DNA from: Pseudomonas sp. H3(2019) | GTDB lineage: Bacteria > Pseudomonadota > Gammaproteobacteria > Pseudomonadales > Pseudomonadaceae | Reading direction: 5' to 3' | Assembly (NCBI RefSeq): GCF_007713465.1 | Contig: NZ_VMSG01000003.1 | Location: 186,001-250,000, forward strand | Length of the DNA: 64,000 nt | Part shown: positions 35,501-47,500 of the stretch, one piece after another | How the letters are laid out: each line of letters begins with the position of its first letter | How positions within the stretch are numbered: position 1 is the stretch's first letter | Translations under genes and position numbers: made by a program | Notes under the pieces: model-generated | Seen by the model: the letters and a program-made list of their open reading frames with translations, nothing else | Databases searched by the model: none | What the model was told of the DNA's origin: nothing

Positions 35501-38500
35501 TCACGACCGGCGCCCAAGGTAACGGTACGCCCGGCGCTGACGCCGCTGCCGAGGATGTTGATATCGCGTTCGGCATTCAGGGTCGCGTCTCGATCAGCGC
35601 TGACCTGGCTGCCGACACTGGTGGAGCTGATGGCTTCGTTTCCAGCTTTTTTCGCCGCGTTCAAGGTGATGTCCGCGCCAAACCCCGGGGTTCCGGCGAA
35701 CAAACCGACCGTGTCCTTAAACGACAACCCGGCCTTTTTCTTGTACTCGGTGGTCAGGCTATAGGCGCTGTCGTTGGCCGAGACAAGGTTGATATCACCG
35801 GTTTCCTTGATCAGACCGGCACGCAACTCGGCGTCGTTTTTGGCGGTGACTTCACTGGCGCGCAGGCGTACATCATTACCGGCGACAACCACTGCATCAT
35901 TGCCGGCACTCAGCTCGCTGCCAACCTGAGTCGCAGTAGTCTTGAGCTGGCTTTTGCCACTCTTCGACAACCCAAGGAATCCAGACTTGGTGGTCTTGCT
36001 GTAAGAACCGTGCTCTTCAACACCCGACAGCACCGCGACGTCGTTGGTGGCGCCTAGGATCAGGTCGTTACCGGCCTTGAGCTGGCTGCCGATGATGCTG
36101 ACATCACGTCCGCCATCCAGGCTGACGCCACCCTGTGCGTCTTTGCTGGTGTTCACCGTGAGGTCATGGCCGGCATCGATCACCGAGGCAACGTTGGTGC
36201 TGTCGTAACTTTCTTGTTGCTTGCTACTGCTGCGACCGAAGGAGCCTTTACTCTTTTTCGTGTAGTAGTACGAACTCTCGTCTTTGTCAGAGGCAATGGT
36301 GATGTCCTGACCGGCATCCAGACTGATATCCGCACCGCCCTTGATCCGGCTGGCAATAATCGCGAGATCCTTGCCCGCATCAATGGAAATGTCGCGTCCG
36401 GCGTTCACCTCGGTGGATTGCTGGGTCACGCGATGGGTTTCAAGGGTGGTTTTCTTGCTGCGCGACGCATACGTGCTTTCATCGGCAGCCGAAGCCAGGG
36501 TGATGTCCCCTTCCGATTGAAGGGCGATATCGCGCTTGGCGTCCAGGCGGCTGGCAATTGCACTGATGTCGCGACCGGCACTGATTGACAGGTCGCGGCC
36601 AGCGGTGACTTCTGCGCCGTGCTGGGTAATTTGCTGATTGAGGAATGAGCTGCCACGAGCATCCGTGGTGCGCTCTTGAATCGAGTTGATGCTCACGTCC
36701 CGACCGGCACTCATCTCCATATCTCGGCCGCTTTGCAGTACGCCTCCGGTATTTTTAATGTCGCGACCGGCTACGATACTGAGGTCATTCGAGGCCTCGA
36801 TGCGAGCGGCGTTGTCGAGGTAATCGCGGTGCTGACGAGTACCGCCAATAGTGGAGTCCAAGCCTGTGACATCGCGCTGATTGATCACATCACCGTTGAC
36901 CGCTGTGAGGCTGACGTCACGCCCAGCGATGATGCCGCCTGACTTGTTGACGATGTTGTTACCGGCCAGCAGATCCAGACGATTGCCGGCCTCGATCAAC
37001 CCTGTATTGATGAGGTCGTTTCCGGCCTTGGCCGACAGGTTGTGACTGGCACGCAAGGTACCGGCGTTGTTCAGATCGTTGCCGGCGATCAGCGTTACGT
37101 CGCTACCCTGAATCAATGCGCCGTTGGCGGCCAGACGGTTGTTGGCGTTGGCCAGGTACAGCACCGGCACCAACACTTGCTCGCCGTTCACCTCGGCGTT
37201 TTCCATCCAGACGATGTCGTGGGTCAGGGCCGCGACCTGTTCGGAAGTCAGGCTCACGCCCAGTGACAGGTTGAGTTGCTGCTTGCTGGTGACGGCGTTG
37301 TTCATCAGGTACTTGAACAGCGCGGCGTCCGAGGTCTGGCCATCGATAAAGCGCTGGCCGGTACGGGCGATCACCGCTTGTTGAATCAGCTTTTGCTCGT
37401 ATAGGCCATCGCCCAGACGTTTGGCGCTTTTGTCCGGGTCGTAGCCGAGGTTCGCCAACAGGTAGTCGGAACTCATGAACTGTTTGAGGTCGGTGAGTAC
37501 CGGGTTGGTTTCGATCAGGTATTTCTGCGGGTTGGACTTGAACGAGGTATCCGGCAGGCCCTGAACGCGGGCCACGGTCTGACTGGCCGCGGGGGTAGCT
37601 ATCAGCGGAGTGCTGACGGTCGGTGCAGTCACCGCACCAGAGACGGTAGTTGGAGCACCGGGTTGAGTATTCACGGGCGGCACAAGAGGCACGGCCACGG
37701 GAGAGGTCACGGTGGCCAATGGGTCACGTGGGTTGAGCGGCAGTGTTGGCACGCTCAGGTCCGGGCCGGTAGCGAGCGCGCTATGGCTGGCGCCATCGAC
37801 ATGCACGGCACCTACCTGGGTGATCGCTCCAACACTACTGTCATGGCCGGGCAACAGCAGGGTGCCGCCAGTGTCGGCGGGAGCACTGACATTGATCGTG
37901 CTGGCACCCGCGTTGCTGTCGGTGACCTGACGGGTGATCCGGGTCAATTGCCGGTCGCTGGAGGCGACTTGGGCGATATCACCGATCTGGACGCTGCGCG
38001 CCTGAATATCCGGCAGACTTTGTTGGCGCTGAGCGGTGCTGATCGAGGCGCTGCCCATGGTCCAGCTTTGCGGGCCGATGTTGGCCTGGGTCGCCTGCTG
38101 AACCGCCCCGCCTTGCCCGCTCAAGCGAAACAGACCGTTTTGCCCAGTGGGCAGGCTGAAGCCTGGTAGCGCGAGGGGGTTGACCTGCTGCTGGGCCAGG
38201 TTCGGTGGCAGTTGGGCATTGATCCGGACCACGACCGGCGCGCCCGCTCCGGCTACCTGAGTGCCCTGGACTTTGTTGGCGCCAGCGCTGAACCCGTAAT
38301 CCTGATGAATAACGCTATTGGTCAGGTCCTGGGTCGCGGAGATCGAGACATTGCCACCGGCCTGGATAACGGCACTGCGGCTTAAGCCACTGCCGTCCTT
38401 GACAACTTCGACGTCGCTGGCCAAAGCCAAGGATTGCAGTCGACTTGGCAGTGCCATCAGATTGTTGCGGTCATACTGGGATTGCGGGATTTGTTGGTAC

Positions 38501-41500
38501 TGATAACTAAAATCAATGCCGGTCACTTCTTGGCCAGTGACGGTATCCTTGAACCGAACCTCCTCAACTCTGCCACCGTCATGCCCACCCTCACGATGGG
38601 CATAGCTCTCTGGAGTCGCCGTGCTTAGGCCGCCAGAGCCATTGACGTAGATGACGTTCGGAAAATCGGGATTGTTTCTCTGATTGTAAGCAACCACCTC
38701 ATTGAAGAATGACAATGTGGAACCGCGCCAGAGCTCCGTTGCCTGATAGATACGCGTGCGCTCAATGGTGCCGCTGACTGCCCCGACGTTTTTCAGGTTG
38801 TCAGCCTGGATGGCAATATTGCCACCGGCACTGATGGTGCTTTTGCTATTGAGAAAGTTGCCACCGTGAAAGACAAAGTCGCCCCCCGCCGTGAGCGATG
38901 CGGCGGCACTGGTGTCGTTGTCCTGCCCTTCGTAGGTCTCACGAACGACAGTACTGAAAATATAATCGTGCCCCCAGCACTTGTCGCAGTTGTAGCCGAT
39001 GGCGCCCGAGACCAACGTGCGCCCCAGGCTGTAACCCTCCGTGCGGTTCTCGAAGTTGGCGGCATTGATGCTGAACTTGCCGGTGCTTTCCAGCGACCCG
39101 GAGATATTGCTGACCTGGGCCGCCTGGGCCGCGCCACCATAGCCGTCGATGCTGACGGCACCCAGGCTGTAAAGCTGGGCCGAATGGTTGGTGAAGCTGT
39201 TGACCTGCAACGCCGTGTCACCACCGCTGAAGATCAGGCCGTTCTCGTTCAACAGGCTGGGCGTGCTCAACCTCAGATTGCCACTGCTACCCATGGTCCC
39301 GTAGTTGTTGATTGACCCGGCATTGACTGTCATCCCGGTGGCAGACGTCATCCGACCATAGTTGTTGAGTTGGCCGCCGATATTGATCGTGGCGTCCCCG
39401 CCGCTGGCAATACTGCCCGCACTGCCCAGAGTCATCGAGGCGGCTGTCAATCCCAGATTGCCCAGGCTGCTGATCCTGCCATTGCCGCTATAGTTGCCGC
39501 CCAGCGCCAGGCTCATGCTGCCATCACTGGCAATCAAACCATCGTTGTTCCAGTTCCCCCCGTTACCCACCAGACTGGTGGAGGCCAGCAATTGCCCGCT
39601 GCCGGTCTGGTTCAGGTTGTTGACGTTGACGGTCAGGCGTCCGGCCTGGATCACGCTGCTGTTGGTCAATGAGTCGGCGTTGAGCGTCAGCCCACCACGG
39701 GTCACGATGGAGCCACCGGCCCCGGTGACGTTGGCCGTGGAGATATCGAACGTGCCGGTGCCGACGTGCAACAAGCTACCGCCCTGGTTCAGGAAACTCG
39801 CCGCGTTGAGCGTCAAATCAGTGTTGGCGGTTTCCAGTGTGCCGTTGCGGTTATCAAACAAACCGCCGATCTGGAAGTCGGTCTTGCCGCTGGTGCCCAA
39901 GGCACGCAGTTGGCCGGTCTGGTTGTCGAGGCTGGCGGCGCGCACGCTCAGGGTGCTGTCGCTCTCGATGATACCCAGACGGTTGTTCAGGGCGCCGGTG
40001 AGGTTCAGGTCGATCCCGTTGCCGGCGATCTGGCCATCGTTGTCGCCGCTGTTGTCGAAGTTGTTGCCAGTGACGCTGACCCGGCCTTTGGCATAGAGGC
40101 CGCCATTGCGGTTGTCGAAGTCGCGGGTGGCGACGATTGCATCGCCGCTTTGCGCCGAGATGCGACCGCCGTAGTTATCGATGCCGCCCAATGCGCTGAG
40201 GTTCAGACGCTGTGCCTGAACGATGCCGCCCTGACGGTTATTGGTCAGGTCGTAACCGTTTTTCAGCACGCCGACGATGCGCGCTTCAAGGGCGCCCTTG
40301 ACGCTGGCGAGGGTGCCGCCGCGGTTGTCCAGGTTAGTGGCGCTGACGCTAAGGTCACCGTTCTGGGCCAGGAGTCGGCCGCTCTGGTTGTCGATATCGC
40401 CCGCTACAGACAGGGTCATCGCGCCCTGGCTTTGCACGGTGCCTTTGGCGTTGGCCAGGCTCGCGGCGGTGAGTTGCAGGTTGCCGTTCTGGCTGTAGAT
40501 CAGGCCGTCGGCGCTGTTCTGGACGGCGCCGGAGGTGTTGATGACGAGGTTGTTGTTGCTCGCGACGGTGCCGCGATTGCGGTTGTCGAGGCCACCGGTG
40601 AGCAGGGTCATCAGGCCTTGGCTGGCCAGTTGACCACCCTGGTTGTTGATCTGGCTGCTGCGCTGGATCACCAGCGGGCCGGCGCTGGCGAGTTTGCCGT
40701 TGGTGTTGGTCAATGCGCCGAGCAGGTCGAGGGTGAGCGCACCGTTGCTGACCAGGCTGCCGGCGCTGTTATCCAGCGTGCTGCCGGTGAAGCTCAGGTT
40801 CTGTTGCGCGTTGATCACGCCCGCTGCGTTGCCGAGGGTCATGGCTTGTACGGTGAGCGCCGCGCCGCTGTCGATCAGGCCGTTCTGGCCGTTGTTCAGC
40901 AGGCCACTGACCGTCAGGGACTGGCCAGCGCCGCTGGACAGAATACCGCCGCTGTTATCGAGGCTCGCCGCGTTGACGGTGAGCGCCTTCTGGCTGACCA
41001 GCGCGCCGGCACCGCCGTTGAGCAAGGCGCCGCTCAAGGTCACGCCGAGGTTGCCGCTGCGGCTGGAGAGTGTGCCGTTGTTGCGGTTGTCGAGGCTGGC
41101 GCTGTTGACGTCGAGGCCCTGCCAACCGGAGATCAGGCCGTTCTGGTTGAGCAGATTGCCGGCGTTGAGGCTCAGCAGGTTGTTGCTGATCAGTTTGCCG
41201 CCGCTGTTATCGAAGGTGCGTCCGGCCAGAGTGAAGCTCTGGCTGCTGGAGACTTCGCCACTCTGGTTATTCAGGTCGCGCAGGCGGCTGATGGTCAGCG
41301 GACCTTTGGCGTTGATCAAGCCGCTCTGGTTGTTCAGATCGCTACCGCTCAGGTCAAGCGTGATCCCCGCATCGCTCAGCAAACGCCCGCCGTTTTGGCT
41401 CAGCGCTCCCAGGGTCAGTGCGATGTCACCTTTGGCCGAGACTTCGCCGCCATTGCTGGAGTTCAGGCTGTTGGCGGTCAGGCTCAAACCGCCCTGGCTG

Positions 41501-44500
41501 TTGATCAGGCCGTTGGCGCTGTTGTTCAGCGCCATCGCATTGAGGGTCACGGCACTGCCACCGAGCAGGGTGCCGCCCTGGTTGTTCAGGTCGGCGCTGG
41601 TCAGCGTCAGGTTCTGTGCCGCGTTGATCAGGCCTTTATTCTGGTTGTTCAGCAAACCCGCGACATTCAGGGTCAGGTCGCTGCGACTGTTCAGGGTGCC
41701 GTCAGTGTTATCGAGGCTGGCGGCGCGGACGTCGAGGGCCGCGGCGCCAATCTGGCCCTTGAGGTTGGTCAAGGCCTGATTGATCCGCAGGGTCACGGCC
41801 TGGTTGCTGAGGAGCTTGCCGTTGCTGTTGTCGAGGCTGTCAGCGGCGAGGCTAAAGGCCTGGGCGCTGGAAATTTCACCGCCCTGGTTGTTTACGCCCT
41901 TGAGGTTATTGAGCACCAGCGACGGGGCATTGATCAGGCCGTTCTGGTTATTCAGCTGACCTTGGTGCAGATCCAGGACGAGGCTGGTGTTGCTGAAGAG
42001 TTTGCCGCCCATCTGGTCGAGGCCGGTGACGCTGGCCGTCAGTGCCTTGGCGCTGCCGATGCTGCCACCGTTCTGGTTGGTGACCTGGCCGGCCGTGAGG
42101 CTCAGGCTGTCGCCACTGTTCAGGCGACCGTTCTGGCTGTTGTCGAAGGCGCCAGTGGTCACGCCCACCGGGCCCTTGCCGCTGATCACACCTTGTTGAC
42201 GGTTATCGAGGCTGGCGCTGGTCAGGTCGACGCTGCGGTCACTCACCAGTTGCCCGCCCTGGTTGCCGAGCGCACCGCTGGCATTGACCTTCAACGCACC
42301 GGCACTCGACAGGCTGCCACCGGTGTTGCTCAGGTTGGCGCTGTTGACGGTGAGTTGGCCTTCGCTGCTGATCTGGCCCTGATTGTTCGTCAGGTCGCTG
42401 CTCAGGCCCAGCCGGGCATCTTGCCCGCTGAGCAAGTGGCCAGCGCTGTTGTCCAGGGTCTGGCCATCCAGGGTTAACCCGGCCTTGCCGTTGATCAGGC
42501 CCTGATTGCGGTTGAGCACCTGGCCGAGCGTCATGGTCAAGCCCATGGCGGCGATGATCTGACCGCTGTCGCTGTTGTCCAGGCGATTGCCGGTCAGGCT
42601 GATGTCGGCGCTGCTGGAGAGTTCGCCGCCACGGTTGTCGATATCACCGACATTGAGTTTCAGCGCTTTTGTAGCGCCTACCAAACCGTTCTGGCGGTTG
42701 TCGAGCGTGCTACCGGTCAGGCTCAAGGCACCACTGGCGATCAGTTGACCGTTCTGGTTGTTGAGGCTAGTGATAGTTGCCGACACATCGGCCTTGCCGG
42801 CGACCGAGCCGTTGCTGTTGTCGAGGCTGTTGGCCGCCAACAGCACCGCACCGTCGCCGATCAGGGTGCCGCTCTGATTGGTGAAGGACCCGGTCACGCC
42901 CAGATCAACGTCGCCACCGCTGCTGATCAGGCCATGGCTGTTGTCCAGGCTGGCACTTCGGCTGTTGAGGGACGCAGCCGAAATCAGCCCGTTAAGGTTA
43001 TTCAGGGTCTGAGCGATACGCAGGGTCAGGCCCTGGTTGCTGAGTAGCTTGCCAGCGCTGTTGTCGAGGTTTTGCGCCGCGACGGTGAACGCTTGGGCGC
43101 TGGAGATTTCGCCGTTCTGGTTGTTAACGTCCTTGAGGTTGTTGAGCACCAGCACAGGCCCATTGATCAGGCCATTTTGGTTGTTCAATTGGCCGTTGTT
43201 CAGGTTCAGGTCGAGACGGGTTTTGCTGAAGAGTTCGCCGCCTTGTTGATCCAGGCCGGTGATGCTTGCCGTCAGGTTTTTTTCGCTGGCAATGCGACCG
43301 GTGCTGCCGTTGCTGACCTGGGTTGCGGTCAGGTCCAGCGTGTCGTCGCTGGTGAGATGGCCGCCCTGGCTGTTGTTCAAAATACCGGTGGTGACACGGG
43401 TGGCCCCCTTGCCGTTGATCAGGCCTTTCTGGCTGTTATCGAGGCTGGAGCTGGCCAGGGTCAAACCCTGGTCGGTGATGATCGAACCACCTTGGTTGAG
43501 CAACGCCCCCAGACTGGTGACCGACAGGGCGCCGGCGCTGCTGAGCTTGCCTGCGGTGTTATCCAGCGTGGCGGCGTTGAGGGTGAATCCGCCTTCGCCA
43601 CTGAGCAACCCGGCGTTATTGAGCAGCGCTCCATCAAGACGAATATCCAGGCCCTTGAGGCCGGAGAAACTACCGCTGCTGTTGTCGAGCGTGCTGCCGG
43701 CCAGACGAGCGCTGCCCTTGGCGAACAGCTTGCCCGTGTTCTGGTTGATCAGTTGCGCCACCGTCAACTGCAGGTCGGTCGCGGACAGCAGTTTGCCGCC
43801 GTCGCTGTTGTCCAGACGCTGGCCGGTGAGGTTCACGCTGTTGTCGGTGCTGGAGATTTCCCCGGCGCGGTTGTCAATCTGATCGACCTTGACGGTCAGC
43901 GCGTTGGTGCTGCCCACCAGACCGCCGTTGCGGTTGTCGAGGGTCTTGCCGGTCAGCAGCAAACTGCCTTGGGCGACCAACTCCCCTCCCTGTTGGTTCA
44001 AGGTGTCGAGGGTAGCGCTAAGGTCAGTCTGACTGGCGATCCGGCCTTTGGTGTTGGTGATGTCCTGGGCCTTGAGCGTCACGGGACCGACCGCACTGAG
44101 CAGGCCACCGCTGTTATCCAGGCGCGAGCCTTCGTAGTTGATCGCGGCCTTGCTGGTCAGCGCGCCCTTGTCGCGATTATCCAGTTGCCCGACCAGCAGA
44201 CTCAGGTCCTTGTCAGCTTCGATCAGCCCACCGCGGTTATCCGCCGAATCGCTGTGCACGGTCAGCCGGTCCTTGCCGGCCAGACTGCCGCCACGGTTAT
44301 CAAGGCTGCCGGTAGTCAGGTCGATGCTGCCGGTGGCTCTTAGTTTTCCCAGCTCCCGATTATCGAACGCTCCTGCAATTTTCGCCGTCAGGCTGCCATC
44401 GACGGCCAGCAACATTCCCGCCGCGCGGTTGTCGAGGCTGTCGACAGTCAGGCTCAGTGCCTTGCCGGAACCGAGCTTGCCGCCCTGGTTATTCAGAGCG

Positions 44501-47500
44501 CCGCTCAGGTCGATGCTCAGCCCGAGGTCGCCCGTCAGATTACCTTTGGTATTATCCAGACTCGCGGCCTTGAGGGTCGATAACCCGGCACTGGATACGA
44601 AGCCATTGAGGTTGGTCACCCCGCCCTCGGCATTCAAGGTCAGGTCCGAATCGCTGCCAATCTTGCCAGCGCTGTTGTCGACGCTAGCGGCGCGGACATC
44701 CAGCCCATTGGCTGATACCAGCCCCCTGAGGTTGTTCAGGGTCCGGTCGACGCGCAGGATCAGCGCCTGATGACTGCCAACCGTGCCATGGGTGTTGTCG
44801 AGCGTTTGCGCAGCCAACGTGAATCCCTGATCGCTGGATATCTCGCCACCCTGGTTCGCTACGCCCTTGAGGTTTTTCAGCAATAACTGGCCTGGGGCAT
44901 TGATCAGACCGCCCTGGTTATTGAGCTGGCCGTTATTCAGATCGAGACTCAGGCCGGTGCTGCTGAACAGTTTTCCGTTTTGCTGATCAAGGCCACTGAC
45001 GCTTGCGGTCAGGGCTTTGGTGCTGGAAATACTGCCTTGGGCGCCGTTGTTGAGCTGGCCGCTGATGAGGTCGAGCGTATCGCCGCTGATCAGCGTGCCG
45101 CCGAGGTTGCTGACGGTGCCGAGGCTGGTGAGTTTCAGGTCCTTGACGCTGGAGAGGTTGCCGCCGTCGTTGTTCAGGCTGCCGACGCTGAGCAGAATCG
45201 CGCCATCGCCCTTGAGCGTGCCTTGGGCGTTCAGCAACTGCTCGCCCAGTGTCAGGTCCAGATTGCCTTTGGCGTAGAGATTGCCCCCCTGACCGTTGTT
45301 CAGTTGCGCAGCCTTGAGGCGTAATCCGGCCTGACCGGACAGCAGACCGTCAAGCTGGTTATTGAACTGGGCGAGGGTCAGATTGATGTCGCCATTGGCA
45401 AGCACCCGGCCGCCATGGCTGTTGTCCAGCGTCGTGCCTGTCAGGTTCAAATCGCGTTGACTGGAGAGGTTGCCGCCCTGATTGTCGAGGCTGTCGATGT
45501 TCAGGTTCAGGCTCTGGCCAGCACTCAGCGAACCCGCCTGACGGTTGTCCACTTGGTTGGCATTGAGCGTCAGAGCGCCACCGGCGCTGAGGTTGCCGCT
45601 ACGGTTATCCAGCAACCCCGCAGTGTTCAGGTTGAGATCGGCCTTGCTGACGACCCGCCCCTTGAGCTGGTTGTCGAGACTGGCACTGCCCAAGGTCAGC
45701 AGACCGTTCGAGGACAGCAACCCGGCCTGGTTCAGCAGCTGTCCGGCAATCTTCGCCGTCAGGCTCGAACTGCCTGTCAGTGTGCCTTGGGTGTTGTCGA
45801 GGCTAGCGCCTTGAACCTTCAACAATTGGCCGGCGGTCATCGACCCCGTGGCGTTGTTGATCGCGCCCTGACTGCCCAGCGTCAGACTGTTATCGCTGGT
45901 CAGATGGCCCTGACGGTTATCCAGATCAGCCACCTGCAAGGTGATGTCCCGGGCGCTCAGTTTGCCACCCTGATTGTTCAGGCTGCCGGCGAGCAGCAGG
46001 TTCAATCCTGTGCCAGCGTTCATCGTGCCGAGCTGGTTGTTCAGGCTGTCGGCCTGCAGATCGATGGCCGAGGCAGAAATCAGCGCCCCGGTGTTGTCCA
46101 GGGCTCGGGCGATCCGCAGCACCAGAGCCTGCTCGCTGAGGACTTTGCCGCCGTTGTTGTCGAGACTGGTAGCGGCCAACGTGAAGCCTTGTTGGCTGGA
46201 GATTTCACCGCTCTGGTTGGCCACCGTATTCAGGTTCTTCAGCAGCAGCGCGCCGGGTGTGGTGATCAGGGCATTCTGGTTATTGAGCAGGCCGTTGTTC
46301 AGGTCCAGGGTCAGGCCTGTGGCGCCACTCAATTGGCCCTGATTGTGCTGGTCCAGTCCGCTGACACTGGCGGTCAGGGCCATGGCGCTGGCGATGCGTC
46401 CGCCTTCGCTGTTGTCTACCTGGCCAGTGGTCAGGTTCAAAGCGTTGCTGCTGGTCAGCACGCCTGCTTGATGGTTATCCAGACTGCCGCTGTTGATCAC
46501 TGCACTGCCGGTGCTCTGGATCGTGCCTGCTTGATGGTTGTCCAGTGCACCAGAAGCCGTCAGGCCCAAGGTTCCCTGGCTGATGATCGAGCCTTGCTGG
46601 CTGTTATCCAGGGATGCCGCCATAACTTGCACGCGCTGCTGGGCAGCCAGGCGACCGCGCTGATTGTTGAGGGCACCGCTGGCGTTGATATTCAGGGAGC
46701 TGCCGGCCGACACCAGTCCTGCGACGTTATCCAGAGACCCGACATTCAAGGTAACCCCGGAAAGGCTGGAGATTTCAGCCGCGCCGTTACTCAGCGCTCC
46801 CACGTTGGCAAGCAGTGCACCGTTGCTGGTCACCAGTCCGCCCTGGGCATTGAGCAACTGATTGGCGTTGAGGTTCAGGCTACGGGTGCTCAGCACCCGC
46901 CCCTTGTTCTGGTTATCCAGCGTCCCGGCGTTGATGTTTGCGCCTTGCTTCGCACTTAAAGTGCCGCCCTGATTGTTCAGGGTTTGCGCCGTGTTGACCG
47001 CCAGGTTGCGGCTGGCGACGACACTTTTGCCGCTGTTGTTGAAGTTCTGTGCGCTGAGGTTGACGTCGCCGCTGGCGTTGCGGCTGCTGTCGGCATTGAC
47101 CCCGGCTTCAATGATGCCGTTGTTGGTCAACTGGCCGCCGGCACTCAGGTTGATGCTGTCGCGAGCGGCGAGGGTTTGCTGGTTGCTCAGGTCGCCCTGG
47201 GTTTGCACATTGAGGGCGGTGCCGGCGTAGACGGGTGCACGGGCGTCGAGGCTGTTGGCTTTGATGTTCACCGCGCCATTGACCGCCGAGGTCTCGGCCA
47301 AGCTCAGCTGGCCGTTGGCATCGAGCTGGATATCGCCGCCGCTGGCGATCAGTTTGCCGTCGAGTTTCACCCCGACGCCGGCTTCGGTGCCGACCAGTTT
47401 GATCGCGCCGGCGTACATGCCGCCAAGCGCCGAGGAGTCGATCGCCAGTTCCGGCTTGGTGCTGCCGTCATTGGCCCGGGCCGTAGCGTTGAGAGTGTCG

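Noticed and set aside
39766..42477. A 903-codon plus-strand ORF opposite the exoprotein
   Set aside because: Its reading is Val/Ala/Gln-rich, follows the codon bias of the opposite gene, has no ribosome site and no family features; long antisense frames also occur at 43072-44343 and 45415-46959 for the same reason.
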